A DNA stretch of 64,000 bases from Nonomuraea typhae (GCF_009760925.1 NZ_VRLV01000011.1:330009-394008); one strand, 5' to 3'. Shown: positions 52,727 through 62,009, numbered from the stretch's first letter. Notes: generated by a model not told the origin, from the letters alone. Program-made: numbers and translations.

Positions 52727-53535
52727 CACACACTCCCTAGAGAAAGGCCCCTGGCGAAGAGGCGCTGAGTGGCCAGGAACAACACGACCGTCGGCAGCGA
52801 GACCATCAGGCCCACGGCCAGGCCCACGGGGACCGGGGTCCCGGCGTAGACGTCGGTGATCAGGCCGGACAACGCGACCATGACCGGCCGCACCGTCGCG
52901 GTCTGCGTCAGCACCAGGCCGAAGATCAGGTCGTTCCAGATGAAGGTGAACTCGAGGATGAACACCGCCGCCAGCGCGCTCACCGACAGCGGCAGGTAGA
53001 TGCGGAAGAAGATGCGCAGCGTCGAGGCGCCGTCCATGCGGGCGGCCTCGAAGATGGAGAACGCCACGCCGGAGTAGAAGTTGCGCAGCACGAACGCGGC
53101 CAGGGGCACGTTGATCGCCGTGTAGAGCAGCAGCATGCCGAGGCGGTCGTCGTAGAGGCCGGTGTCGCTGTAGCCGATGAACAGCGGCACCAGCAGCATC
53201 TGCGACGGGAAGATCGTGCCGCCGAAGATGAGCATGAACCAGAAGAAACCGTGGCGGAGCCTGAGCACCACGATCGCGTACCCCGCCATGGCGCCGACGA
53301 GCACGCCGAGCAGCGGCGAGACGACGGCGTACAGCGCGGTGCTGGCCAGGCTGCTGGTGAGATCCGCCTTCTCCATGGCGGCGGCCACGTTGGCGAACAG
53401 GGAGAAGTCCAGCGACGGCACCCACGCCTTCGCCGGGTCATAGGCGTCCGCCGGACGAGAGGCGTTGACCAGGAGCAGGTAGGTCGGGCCAAGCCAGATC
53501 AGACCCAACACGACGAGAACTGTGCGGCGGATCAT
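52726..53535 (-). CDS. ABC sugar transporter permease, MalG type
   Basis: A 269-residue binding-protein-dependent permease with six helices. The EAA loop is FEAARMDGASTLRIFFRIYLPLS around residue 165. It ends RLFARGLSLGSV, typical of MalG/UgpE partners. It pairs with the permease upstream (ATGA overlap). No ABC ATPase is encoded here, so a shared MsiK-like ATPase probably energises it. Confidence 0.93.
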   Translation of the reverse strand: MIRRTVLVVLGLIWLGPTYLLLVNASRPADAYDPAKAWVPSLDFSLFANVAAAMEKADLTSSLASTALYAVVSPLLGVLVGAMAGYAIVVLRLRHGFFWFMLIFGGTIFPSQMLLVPLFIGYSDTGLYDDRLGMLLLYTAINVPLAAFVLRNFYSGVAFSIFEAARMDGASTLRIFFRIYLPLSVSALAAVFILEFTFIWNDLIFGLVLTQTATVRPVMVALSGLITDVYAGTPVPVGLAVGLMVSLPTVVLFLATQRLFARGLSLGSV

Positions 53536-54374
53536 CGCACCTGCCTCCTCAGATACCACCAGGAGGCCAGTCCCGCGACCACGGTCAGCAGCACCGCGGT
53601 GGCCGAGCCGTAGCCGTACTTGGTGGCCACGAACGTCTCGCGATACATCATCACCGCCAGCGTCTCGGAGTTGCGGCCCGGCCCGCCCTGGGTCATCACC
53701 CAGACGATGTCGAACGTCTTCAGGCTCGCCACCAGCGCCAGCCCGACCACGACCGCGGTCAGCGGGCGCATCAACGGCCAGATCACGTACCGGAACAACG
53801 ACCAGCCGGAGGCGCCGTCCAGCCGCGCGGCCTCGATCGGGGCCTTCGGGATCGACTGCAGGCCCACCACGAACAGCAGCGTGTTGACGCCGAGCTGCTG
53901 CCACGTCCACACCAGCAGCATCGCGACCGTGTTGTACGGCGCCACCTGCATGTACGCGGTGTCGGTGCCGAGCAGCAGGTTGGCGATGCCGTCATGGGAC
54001 AGGATCGGGCTCCACACCATGCCGAGCCCGGCGCCGCTGAGCGCGTACGGGAGCATGAACGGGACCCGGAACCACGCGCCCCCCTTGATGTCGTAGGACA
54101 GCACCGCCACCAGCAGGCCCAGGCCGACCGGCAGCACCATCGTGCCGGCCACCCAGAGCAGCGTGTTGCGCGTCGAGGTGAGCAGCGCCGGGTCCGCGAA
54201 GAGCCTGGCGAAGTTGCGCAGGCCGGTGAACTCGGGGTCGGCCAGGCCGTCGTAGCTGGTCAGGCTGAGGTAGGCCGTCCACAGGAAAGGCGCGTACAGC
54301 AGCCCGGCGACCAGGAGGACCGCCGGGGCCACGTAGCCGTACCTGAACCGCCCGAGGATGGGGGCGCTTCTCAC
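53532..54374 (-). CDS. ABC sugar transporter permease, MalF type
   Basis: A 280-residue permease with six helices. The EAA loop is IEAARLDGASGWSLFRYVIWPLM around residue 190. It lies between the binding-protein gene (GTGA overlap) and the MalG-type gene (ATGA overlap). Confidence 0.93.
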   Translation of the reverse strand: MRSAPILGRFRYGYVAPAVLLVAGLLYAPFLWTAYLSLTSYDGLADPEFTGLRNFARLFADPALLTSTRNTLLWVAGTMVLPVGLGLLVAVLSYDIKGGAWFRVPFMLPYALSGAGLGMVWSPILSHDGIANLLLGTDTAYMQVAPYNTVAMLLVWTWQQLGVNTLLFVVGLQSIPKAPIEAARLDGASGWSLFRYVIWPLMRPLTAVVVGLALVASLKTFDIVWVMTQGGPGRNSETLAVMMYRETFVATKYGYGSATAVLLTVVAGLASWWYLRRQVR

Positions 54375-55612
54375 TGGTGCGTGCTCCAGTACTCGTCGGC
54401 GGCCTTCTGGATCGTCTCCAGCACCTCCTTGCCGGTGCTCGGGTCGGAGACGAACTTGCCGAAGCCGTCGAGCGCGGCCGTCAGGATCGGCGGCGGCGTC
54501 GCCTCGAAGTAGCGGTTGACCAGGCGGTACTTGCCGCTGCCCGCGTCCTTGGTGATCGCGTCGAGCGCCGCGTCCTTGACCGTGACCTTGGGGTTGGCGC
54601 TGACGTCACCCCGGCTGGCGGCCCACTTCTCCTGGGCGCTCGCCGTCGTCCACCACTTGAGATACTGCATCGACTCCTGCGGGGACTTCTGGAGTGCGCA
54701 GAGGGGGCCGCTCTCGAAGATGACCGAGGTCTTGGGCAGGCTCGCGTTGACGTTGGGGATGACGAAGAAGCCGTAGTCCTTGCCGGAGACCATGGCGCGG
54801 GTGGTCATGCTGGTGGTGAAGAACGTGCCGAAGGAGACCATGGCGGTCTTGCCGGTCTTGAGCAGGTCCGCCGGATCGGTCTTATCACCCGCATTCACGA
54901 AATATCCGGCGTCGAGGAGCTGCTTCCACTTGTCCATCACCGCGACCACGCCCGGGTCGGTGTACTTGGCCTTGCCGGTGGACAGGCGGTCGTAGAGATC
55001 CGGGTCCATCCCCGCCATGAGCTGCTCGAACCAGACGAAGGAGAACAAGACGCTGGTGTGGTAGAAGGGCGTGACCCCCGCCTTCTTCAGCTTGTCGGCG
55101 GCCTGGATCAGCTCGTCCCACGTGACCGGAGGCTTGATCTTGTGCTGGTCGAAGACCGGCTTGTTGTAGAACATGCCCCAGTAGGCGACGTTGAGCGGGA
55201 CGCAGTACTGCTTGCCGCCGATCGTGTAATAGGGCGCCAGATCCTGCGGGAGGTCGCCCGCCTTGATCGCCTCCTGCCAGACGGCGGTGGTGTCGGCGAC
55301 CTGCTTCTGCTTGACGATCTCCTCGAGCATCCCCCCGGTCTGCCACGTGAACAGATCCGGCTTCACGTCCGTGCGGAACGAGGCTTTGATGAACGCCTGG
55401 TACTGCGCGGAATCGGTGTAGCCCACCGGCTTCATCGACAGGCTGATCTGCTGCTTGGACAGGGCGCCCATGTCCTGGAAGTACTTGCTCCACGCGCCCT
55501 TGTCGTTGTAGAGCGACAACTCGCTCTTCTTCTGTTCCGGTGCCGCGGCGTCGTCGCCGCAGGCGGCCAGTGCGAGTGTCATGGTCAATCCGAGCGCGGC
55601 CAGGGTGCGCAT
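54371..55612 (-). CDS. ABC sugar transporter substrate-binding lipoprotein
   Basis: A 413-residue extracellular binding protein of family 1. The signal is MRTLAALGLTMTLALAACG with lipobox LAAC. The mature part has the bilobal pattern VPLNVAYWGMFYNKPVFDQHKI and PVTWDELIQAADKLKKAGVTPFY. ATG 55612 has AAGGAG upstream; a TTG at 55630 is an unlikely alternative. It follows GntR by ten bases. Confidence 0.94.
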   Translation of the reverse strand: MRTLAALGLTMTLALAACGDDAAAPEQKKSELSLYNDKGAWSKYFQDMGALSKQQISLSMKPVGYTDSAQYQAFIKASFRTDVKPDLFTWQTGGMLEEIVKQKQVADTTAVWQEAIKAGDLPQDLAPYYTIGGKQYCVPLNVAYWGMFYNKPVFDQHKIKPPVTWDELIQAADKLKKAGVTPFYHTSVLFSFVWFEQLMAGMDPDLYDRLSTGKAKYTDPGVVAVMDKWKQLLDAGYFVNAGDKTDPADLLKTGKTAMVSFGTFFTTSMTTRAMVSGKDYGFFVIPNVNASLPKTSVIFESGPLCALQKSPQESMQYLKWWTTASAQEKWAASRGDVSANPKVTVKDAALDAITKDAGSGKYRLVNRYFEATPPPILTAALDGFGKFVSDPSTGKEVLETIQKAADEYWSTHQ

Positions 55613-55622
55613 GCCGGACTCC

Positions 55623-56330
55623 TTACTCAAAGGGGGGTTGGTGCAGCCTCGTCTCGATGACGTTCTTCACGTCCACGAGATGGGCTTTCATCAGCCGCTC
55701 GGCGGCCTGGGGGTCACCTGCCTCGATCGCCTCGAGGATCTCCAGGTGCTCGTCGTAGTCACGCCGCCGGTCATCGAAAATCGCCAGTATCTCCCGCTGT
55801 TCGTTGGCGTGCACGGTGAGCAGGGAGTCGACGACCTCGTGCAGGACGCCGTTGCCGGCCAGCCGGGCGGTCACCCGGTGAAAGGTCATGTTGGCCTCGT
55901 GCAGCTCGGCGTCCTCGCCGCGCAGGTGCTGTGCCGCCTCGCTGAGCAGGCGGCGCAGCTCCGCCCTGCCGGTGGGGGTGGCACGTTCCGCGGCCATGGC
56001 CGCCAGCGGGGGCTCGATGACGATCCTCGCGCCCAGCAGCTCCAGGAGCTGGGTGGCGCGCATCTCGCGCATGTTGGGGTTCGGGAGCACGACACGCTCG
56101 ATGGCCGGGCCGACGTAGATGCCGGAGCCGTGGCGCATCTCGATCGCGCCGGTGGCCTCGAGCCTGCGCAGCGCCTCGCGCAACGTCGGGGTGGTGACGG
56201 CGAAACGCTGGGACAGCTCCCTGGTCGAGGGCAGCCTGTCACCCGGGCGATGGTCGCCGGTGCGGATGAGCTCCAGCATGCGCTCGGTCAGCGCGTCGGA
56301 CAGGGTAGGACGGGTGACTTCGGGTGACAT
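55623..56330 (-). CDS. GntR/FadR (FCD) family regulator
   Basis: A 235-residue regulator. The N-terminal winged helix (LIRTGDHRPGDRLPSTRELSQRFAVTTPTLREALRRLEATGAI) is followed by an FCD ligand-binding domain with the metal-binding D/H pattern (ELHEANMTFHRVTARLAGN, then HEILEAIEAGD preceded by RRDYDEHLEIL). FCD regulators sense carboxylates such as sugar acids, consistent with the dehydratase downstream. The gene heads the operon and carries an operator-like site at its own promoter. Confidence 0.93.
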   Translation of the reverse strand: MSPEVTRPTLSDALTERMLELIRTGDHRPGDRLPSTRELSQRFAVTTPTLREALRRLEATGAIEMRHGSGIYVGPAIERVVLPNPNMREMRATQLLELLGARIVIEPPLAAMAAERATPTGRAELRRLLSEAAQHLRGEDAELHEANMTFHRVTARLAGNGVLHEVVDSLLTVHANEQREILAIFDDRRRDYDEHLEILEAIEAGDPQAAERLMKAHLVDVKNVIETRLHQPPFE

Positions 56331-56333
56331 ATC

Positions 56334-56351
56334 AAGTCATCTAATCACCTT
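56334..56351. promoter_or_regulatory. GntR-type operator at the gntR promoter
   Basis: AAGTCATCTAATCACCTT resembles the palindrome at 44165 (AGTCATTTGATGACT), sharing AGTCAT and a TxATxAC half. It lies just upstream of the GntR ATG at 56330 and suggests autoregulation. Confidence 0.55.
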
Positions 56352-56389
56352 GGGGCACGGTCCGTCTACGGGCATTTACCGAGTGCGCG

Positions 56390-56914
56390 TCAGGCCGTCT
56401 TGAGCAGGGACATCATCTGATCGATCTGCGCCTCACGGGACTTGCCGACCTGGTCGGCCCACGCCTTGACTTCCGGATTGATGCCGTTCATCGTCTCGAT
56501 CCTGGCCATCTGGACGGCATCGTCCTGGTGAGCGATGAGCAGGTTGAGGAAGTCCCGGGGAAAGTCCTTGGACCTGGCGAGGCGGCCGATCTTCTCGCGA
56601 TCGGTCTCCGGCATGCCGCCGTGACCGGCGTGCGCACTGGTGGGAGCCACGGTCGGCTGGTCCCATGACCGTAACCAGCCCATCATCTTCTTGACCTCGT
56701 CACCCTGGGTCGTCTCGATGGCCGCCGCCAGCGTCTTGAGCTGATCCGGGACGGTCTTGCCACGCGCCTGTTTGACGATCTCGATGCCCTGCTGGTGATG
56801 CGGAATCATCATCTGCAGGAACATGACGTCTTCGGAGTTGACCGGCGGGGCGGTCTCCGGGGCGGCACAGGCTGCCGCGAGTAGCAGGAGCCCCAGGGCA
56901 AATGCTCTTTTCAT
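56390..56914 (-). CDS. DUF305 lipoprotein
   Basis: A 174-residue protein with a lipoprotein signal (MKRAFALGLLLLAAACAAP). The DUF305 helical pattern is clear: FLQMMIPHHQQGIEIVKQARG, then FLNLLIAHQDDAVQMARIETMNGINPEVKAWADQV. The HH and H-x-D residues likely bind metal, and Met-rich patches suggest copper or silver contact. It is a single gene. ATG 56914 is preferred over 56962. Confidence 0.88.
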   Translation of the reverse strand: MKRAFALGLLLLAAACAAPETAPPVNSEDVMFLQMMIPHHQQGIEIVKQARGKTVPDQLKTLAAAIETTQGDEVKKMMGWLRSWDQPTVAPTSAHAGHGGMPETDREKIGRLARSKDFPRDFLNLLIAHQDDAVQMARIETMNGINPEVKAWADQVGKSREAQIDQMMSLLKTA

Positions 56915-57086
56915 GTCGTCCCGAGAGTGACACGTTACGGCTTCCGCGTCGAGACCTGACATAGGCCCTTAATTCCGCTTAACCCTCTCTTAAGCCACGA
57001 ATACCCCTCCCTCCGCGGCCGACCCGGCGGCCAGGTTGCGCTCTACAGCCTGTAGAGTGTCCGCAAATCTGGCGAAAGGGTGCATA

Positions 57087-57377
57087 GTGCTGCGCTGGTT
57101 TCGACTTGTGGCGGTAGCCGAAGCCTGCTCGTGGGCAGGGCTGCTGGTCGGCATGTTCTTCAAGTACATAACCGAGACCGGCGAACTGGGCGTCAAGATC
57201 TTCGGCCCCATCCACGGCGCGCTGTTCGTGCTGTACGCGGCCGCGGTACTCCTCTCCGCCCGCGAAGCCGGCTGGAGCCGCGGAACGGTGCTCCTCGGCC
57301 TGGCCTGCGCGGTGCCACCGTTCACCTCGATCTGGTTCGAACGCCGCATGGCCAGCACCCAACCCACCGAAGCATAG
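57087..57377 (+). CDS. DUF3817 small membrane protein
   Basis: A 96-residue protein with three helices. It matches DUF3817: LRWFRLVAVAEACSWAGLLVGMFFKYI, then GPIHGALFVLYAAAVLL, and a terminal RRMA. GTG 57087 is preceded by GAAAGGG; the frame is open upstream. The function is unknown. It is the last chromosomal gene before the element boundary. Confidence 0.85.
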   Translation: MLRWFRLVAVAEACSWAGLLVGMFFKYITETGELGVKIFGPIHGALFVLYAAAVLLSAREAGWSRGTVLLGLACAVPPFTSIWFERRMASTQPTEA

Positions 57378-57449
57378 AGAGCCTCCACCCAAGCCCTCCA
57401 AGACAGCGTGACCACCACCCACCCGAAGCCCATGGGAACTGCAACCGGA

Positions 57450-57480
57450 AAAGGCCCCCGCGATCTTCGCGAGGGCCTTT
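57450..57480. terminator. Hairpin terminator at the tRNA 3' end
   Basis: AAAGGCCC-CCGCGATCTTCGCGA-GGGCCTTT forms a strong stem between the DUF3817 gene and the tRNA fragment, and can end transcription from both sides. Confidence 0.85.
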
Positions 57481-57484
57481 GACC

Positions 57485-57520
57485 TGGGAGCCGCCTTGGG
57501 GATTCGAACCCCAGACCCAT
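57485..57520 (-). tRNA. tRNA 3' fragment (probable att site)
   Basis: On the minus strand, TGGGGTTCGAATCCCCA (57497-57513) is a perfect T-arm with the 5-bp stem and GTTCGAAT-type loop. It is followed by AGGCGGC, a 3' acceptor strand, then TCCCA, and the terminator. No D-arm, anticodon arm or matching 5' acceptor (GCCGCCT) is found in the next 100 bases upstream. It is thus a truncated tRNA left by integration, and probably the att core; AGGCGGC would fit a tRNA-Thr, but identity is not proven. Confidence 0.75.
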
Positions 57521-57960
57521 GCGGCAGCCGATCGCCCCAGCCACCAACAGCGGGAACCGAAGTCAGAGATCGTCACGGCAGCAACCGAGCCAGTCCGCAG
57601 AGTTCGAAAGCACCCGCTTCAGAAGAGCGTGGGCGAAGTAGTTCGGAACCAGCCCCGACCTGCCGAAACAAGGCGATGATCTCGTATGGCGAGCTTGATC
57701 ATCCCGCATATGTCCCGCGCAACCGCTGCCCACGGTCACCACGTCATCCGGTGGCAAGCCGACCCGGAGCGCAGGGTCGTCAGGCCCGAGTGCCGGAAGC
57801 GGCGCGGCAGATCAAAGCGCAACGTGAGGGGCTGTGCGTGGGCGGAGGTATTGGAGTGCGCAGCGTCGTCCAACCGTAGATAATCCGATGAATCTTGGGC
57901 GAACTTCACGGAATGATCACTTGATCCTGTGGCGGGAGTGATCTGTGGTATTCGTGCACG
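57521..57960. other. Intergenic region at element edge
   Basis: About 440 bases between the tRNA fragment and the endonuclease gene. Several ORFs overlap here but none has a ribosome site, codon bias or recognisable motif; the plus-strand one begins GIRTPDP, a known artefact of translating tRNA ends. It probably contains the endonuclease promoter. Confidence 0.5.
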
Positions 57961-58905
57961 ATGACCTTCGACTCGACTGAGCGGCTGCGCCCAGCAGACC
58001 TGCCCGCAAGCGTGTTCGCGATCCTTGCCCAAGAGTTCTTCGACACCACCGGTGCACCCGTCCCATTCTCTCTCGCTGGCAAGGGGAATACCCAAGACGA
58101 CCCGTTCGACCGCCACGTAGCAGAGATCCTCAAGGATCGACTGCCGGCGGACTCCCTCGTCGTCTCGGCACACAAGCCACTGGTCAGTCCTGATGTGGTG
58201 ATCGCGCGTCCGGAAGAATATGACCTCCTGACACAGGGTGGTGCTGATTACGACACTCGGGCGATCTTCGGGCTTGAGGTGAAGAAGGTTAATTTGACCG
58301 CGAATCGCACGTCAGCCAGAGGCTCGGGGATGGACTACAACACGACCCCTCCCTGCGCTACCATCCGCGTCTATACGAACAGAGGCAAAGAGATCAGAAT
58401 TCCAGGCTTCTACCTCTTTGTGGTATTAGAGAAAGCCCTGTCTCCAGGTGACGTGTTCGTGCATTCCCTCGCCCTTGTCGCGGGCGCGGCTCTCAATAAG
58501 GATGTAGAGCTCTACGATAAGGTCACTGGTAGGCGCAAAAAGGCGATCGATCTCGGCACGTATGGCGACGGCCTGGATCGTCAGCGCCCTATGTTGGTCT
58601 TCTCCAACCCTCTCGGCTGGTCATGGATGCTCAATGCAGCGACTTTGATCAGCGAGCGGGATGACCTCGCGATGGAACAGCCCATTACTCTGGTGCGTGA
58701 GATCGTTCGGACAACGCGCCTGCCCGATGTGGCGGAAACCTTTCACTGCTATCGGCTCAGCGCACTGCACCCTGCTCTGGAGGAACCCGCGGTGGATCCT
58801 TTCCCGCAACCGAAGAACCGGACGGAAGAGACGACTCCCCGAGGGCGTTTCGTAGTTAACATGGGATCATTGATGATCGAATCGGAAACGCTCACGTTCG
58901 ATTAG
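57961..58905 (+). CDS. Probable type II restriction endonuclease (PD-ExK)
   Basis: A 314-residue protein. SPDVVIA (PD at 77-78) and FGLEVKK (E106-V-K108) form a PD-(D/E)xK nuclease motif. The next block, NRTSARGSGMDYNTTPPCATIRVYT, is distinctive, and I do not know the recognition site. It converges on a DNA methylase with a 14-base overlap at the 3' ends, which strongly supports a restriction-modification pair. GC content and codon bias are below the chromosomal genes, consistent with transfer. Confidence 0.65.
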   Translation: MTFDSTERLRPADLPASVFAILAQEFFDTTGAPVPFSLAGKGNTQDDPFDRHVAEILKDRLPADSLVVSAHKPLVSPDVVIARPEEYDLLTQGGADYDTRAIFGLEVKKVNLTANRTSARGSGMDYNTTPPCATIRVYTNRGKEIRIPGFYLFVVLEKALSPGDVFVHSLALVAGAALNKDVELYDKVTGRRKKAIDLGTYGDGLDRQRPMLVFSNPLGWSWMLNAATLISERDDLAMEQPITLVREIVRTTRLPDVAETFHCYRLSALHPALEEPAVDPFPQPKNRTEETTPRGRFVVNMGSLMIESETLTFD

Positions 58906-61069
58906 AGCGGATCTCCAGAGCAGCGGCAGCTCGCGAAACAGCTCCATCGGCTGCCGTCGCCAAGGCATCCAGCGGTATTTCGTTTGCAGGGGAAGTATAG
59001 AGCGAGAGAATTGAACCTCTAACGACCGATTCCACATCAGCGAAGCCGACCTTAACGTTGGCCTGCTGGCATTCTCGTAGCCCGGATACGGCTCGCAATT
59101 CGGCCTGTTCGATGTTCTTTGCTGCCGGATCGGCATATCCGACTGGGCGGCACACCACAATCGAGTCCAGGTTGGAGGGATCGGCGGCGCTTGATTTTAC
59201 GGTACTCGTGCTCATCTCGGCCTTAACCGGTTGCACGGCAGTCACTACGAGTCCAGCTGCCTCTAGTGCCTTGACGAGTTCCAGCCAGCCCGCGATCCGC
59301 GCCTGGTGGAACGTAAAAGCCAAAATGCCGCTGTCCTTTAGGAGGCGAGAGCACTCCTTCCACACCGACGCAATGGCCTTACCAAACTCGACGGGATCGG
59401 CAGATTGAACCTCTTCTGAATTGCGTGTAGTGTCGATATCATTGGGATAGCCCTCAAACGGCCTGATCTGCTGAAGCCACGCATGAAAGAAGTCAGCCAG
59501 TTCGCTGTAGTGGACATTGTCCATAAACGGGGGATCCGTGATGACGAGGTCTACCGAGGAGTCTGGCAGGTCAAATGATGCTGAAGACCCGTGGCTGACG
59601 TAGATGTCCACGGCCCCGGAGGTGAATTCATCGGCGGTCCCTAGATCAAATTCAAGCGGGCCGGACAAACCGAAACGTCTGTCTGATCCGTCGCCATCGG
59701 GGATTAGATCGTGAGGTCGCTGCTTGTATTCCAAGGCTCGAATTATACGCGACTGGTAAAGCGTGGAAAAAGCTCCTGATGAAGCCGGAGTTCCCCACGG
59801 GTGTGCCTCAAGAGGAGTGCGCTCGGGTTTCAGGATATGATGGGAGAACATGTGCCGAACGGCGCCGGTTCCCTCACCCTTGAAGCTACAGAAGAGGTTG
59901 TTGAACTCGAGAACCCCTGAAAAAAGTGCAGCGAGCGCTTCTCGCTCCGGGCTTGGGGAGAGGTCCCGGATTGAGGCGCCCAAAAGTCCGAGGCTATACA
60001 GCTGGCGAGCGTTGAAGAACTGTCCCCAAGAGCGGTAATTCCACCGAGTAGCCTGGCGTGTGTTGTGACCATCGTCCAGTTCTCCGCGAGGAAGAACCAA
60101 TTCTTGACGTCGCTCCGCAAGCCTACCTTCTGCGATCTTGTACAGCTCTCGATCGAAGTCGTCGATGGGCTCATAGAGGCGTGTTCCATCTGCGCTCAGG
60201 ACCTGCTTGGCATACATTCTGAGGGCAGGGGGCCTGTCACCTAGTGCATCGAGAATCTTAGAGACATGGCCTTGTGGGCAAGTCATTGTGGCGCGGTTTA
60301 CTGGCCCATCAATACTTGAAGTTATTCCACATGAGTGGCAGGTGAAGTCTCTGTCTTCGACGATGTTAACGACAATTACAGCATGGCATTTCGGGCAGGT
60401 CGCCCTGCTGGTTGGAAACCTCTTCGGATAGGCGTGCTGGGCGAAGATGTAGCGACTAAATAGTTCTACGGGCGGTACCCCAGGCGGGCACTCTTGACAT
60501 TGTGCGAGAGTGACCCAGAAATAGTACAGAACTGGACGACCGTGCTTATCTTTATGAAGCTCATCAATTTCTCGCCGAACGCGCGACTCGACAGCCTTGA
60601 ATGCGCTCTCTAGTGCGGCTCTATCCCATTTCGCTAGAGCCTGTCGCTGGACAAGCGTTGCTACGGGATTGATGTCTCTCCCAATAACTCTGGCACCGAG
60701 TTTCGCTGCCTCAGCGAGCGTCGTTCCTGATCCGGCGAATGGATCGCACACGACTAGGCCCGGAAGGTGGAGTGCGTTGGAATAACAGTCAACAGCGTCC
60801 GTCTTATCGTGCGAGATAGCGGAAGCTAGGATTCCTCGGAAGACTGATCCGAGACGCTGTGCCCACCACTTATGCGTGTGAGTAGCTGGTCTGTGGACTT
60901 CCTTCCGCCAGGACTCCCGTTCAGCGGCGGCCGACACGAGTCCAGCAGGAAAGCCTCTCTCTAGAGCGGTGCTGGCGGGGACCTCGCTGCGCGTGATCCG
61001 CTGCACCCTCTCCGGGGAGGTGCTGAAGATCGGCTCCTGCTCAAAGATGGCTACTTGCTGTTCTGGCAC
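58892..61069 (-). CDS. COG1743/DUF1156-like DNA methylase with zinc-ribbon insert
   Basis: A 725-residue methyltransferase. Motif I is VCDPFAGSGTTLAEAAKLGA (109 onward) and motif IV is DPPF at 512-515 (LVITDPPFMDNVHYSELADFF). The order (motif I first, DPPF last) and a long central insert fit alpha/gamma-like classes and COG1743. The insert holds zinc-binding pairs CQEC, CPKC and CHSC. It probably modifies adenine or N4-cytosine. It overlaps the endonuclease 3' end. The N-terminus contains HTHKWWAQRLGSVFR, seen in this family. Confidence 0.82.
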   Translation of the reverse strand: MPEQQVAIFEQEPIFSTSPERVQRITRSEVPASTALERGFPAGLVSAAAERESWRKEVHRPATHTHKWWAQRLGSVFRGILASAISHDKTDAVDCYSNALHLPGLVVCDPFAGSGTTLAEAAKLGARVIGRDINPVATLVQRQALAKWDRAALESAFKAVESRVRREIDELHKDKHGRPVLYYFWVTLAQCQECPPGVPPVELFSRYIFAQHAYPKRFPTSRATCPKCHAVIVVNIVEDRDFTCHSCGITSSIDGPVNRATMTCPQGHVSKILDALGDRPPALRMYAKQVLSADGTRLYEPIDDFDRELYKIAEGRLAERRQELVLPRGELDDGHNTRQATRWNYRSWGQFFNARQLYSLGLLGASIRDLSPSPEREALAALFSGVLEFNNLFCSFKGEGTGAVRHMFSHHILKPERTPLEAHPWGTPASSGAFSTLYQSRIIRALEYKQRPHDLIPDGDGSDRRFGLSGPLEFDLGTADEFTSGAVDIYVSHGSSASFDLPDSSVDLVITDPPFMDNVHYSELADFFHAWLQQIRPFEGYPNDIDTTRNSEEVQSADPVEFGKAIASVWKECSRLLKDSGILAFTFHQARIAGWLELVKALEAAGLVVTAVQPVKAEMSTSTVKSSAADPSNLDSIVVCRPVGYADPAAKNIEQAELRAVSGLRECQQANVKVGFADVESVVRGSILSLYTSPANEIPLDALATAADGAVSRAAAALEIRSNRT

Positions 61070-61227
61070 ATGCGCAAGTATCCACGCTTCGTGGAGGGTG
61101 TGTGGCCGACTCGAGGTTCCCTGTGGATAACATGACCTCTCCGGGGACGCCTGTGGATGCCTAAGCGTGCGAGGTGGCTGTGCGCTGCTGCGACGACAGG
61201 TGGGCAGTCAGGTGGCCAAAAGGGCTG

Positions 61228-61806
61228 ATGCGAGTGATGGCGGGTGAACTGGTGGTGCTGGCGGGGAACGAACTCGGGGCCTTGAACACTCGCAGGACTC
61301 TGTGCGCCATCCTGTTGAACCCCGCTTTGAGGCCGCTCGAGAGTACGACCACGTTTCGTAACGTTCGCTCAGCACTCCCGGTGGTCAGCTGCAACGAGTT
61401 GGTCGTCGCGAATCTGCTCAACATCCCCACAAAGGATGCACTCGCGTTGAACCGGACCAAGATCGATGATCAGGAGCTGCGCGAGGCCCGAGCACTGATT
61501 TCGCCGAAGCTGCAACAGGCTGATGTGGTGATCTTGGCGTGGGGAGTCGGCGGCATGAGCGGGCAAGCGCGTCTTGCGCTCCAGCGGCAGACAGCATGGT
61601 TGCGAGACATGCTCAACCGGACGAATCACGATCAAGTGTGGACAGTTACTGGTAGGCCACGCCACCCATCTCGCTGGCGGCAGTATGTGGGACCGGAGAA
61701 GCGGAGAGTATCCGGAAGCTGTTTTGAGGAGCGTCTAAGCATGGTGATGACCCCAACTCGCATAGATAGTGAGGCTGGTCGCCTCCTGTTCGAGCGAGCT
61801 TTCTGA
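61228..61806 (+). CDS. DUF1643 protein
   Basis: A 192-residue protein with the DUF1643 pattern RTLCAILLNPALRPLESTTTFRNV, CNELVVANLLNIPTKDALAL and DVVILAWGVGGMSG. DUF1643 genes recur on mobile elements and near restriction-modification genes; biochemical function is not known. The start is uncertain (ATG 61228 or GTG 61174). It diverges from the methylase gene. Confidence 0.7.
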   Translation: MRVMAGELVVLAGNELGALNTRRTLCAILLNPALRPLESTTTFRNVRSALPVVSCNELVVANLLNIPTKDALALNRTKIDDQELREARALISPKLQQADVVILAWGVGGMSGQARLALQRQTAWLRDMLNRTNHDQVWTVTGRPRHPSRWRQYVGPEKRRVSGSCFEERLSMVMTPTRIDSEAGRLLFERAF

Positions 61807-62009
61807 GGGGTGGGAACGCTGGAGGCTAGTCGTGTTGGTCGCTGGATAAGGCGTAGAGATATTTGGCTTGCAGCTCAGGGAACGCCAGGTGCCGGGCTCG
61901 CTGCCGTCCATATGCGTTCGAGGCCGGCGAGGTAGACGGCGGTGGTGCCGTGGGGCTCGATGCAGCGAAGGTGGAAGACCGGGGCCTCTGATGCCTTGGT
62001 GCCGTAGGC

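Noticed and set aside
57485..57600. Complete tRNA gene
   Set aside because: A T-arm and the 3' acceptor strand are present but no anticodon arm, D-arm or matching 5' acceptor was found.
57496..57879. Plus-strand frame beginning GIRTPDP
   Set aside because: A typical artefact of translating a tRNA 3' end; the remainder has no codon bias.
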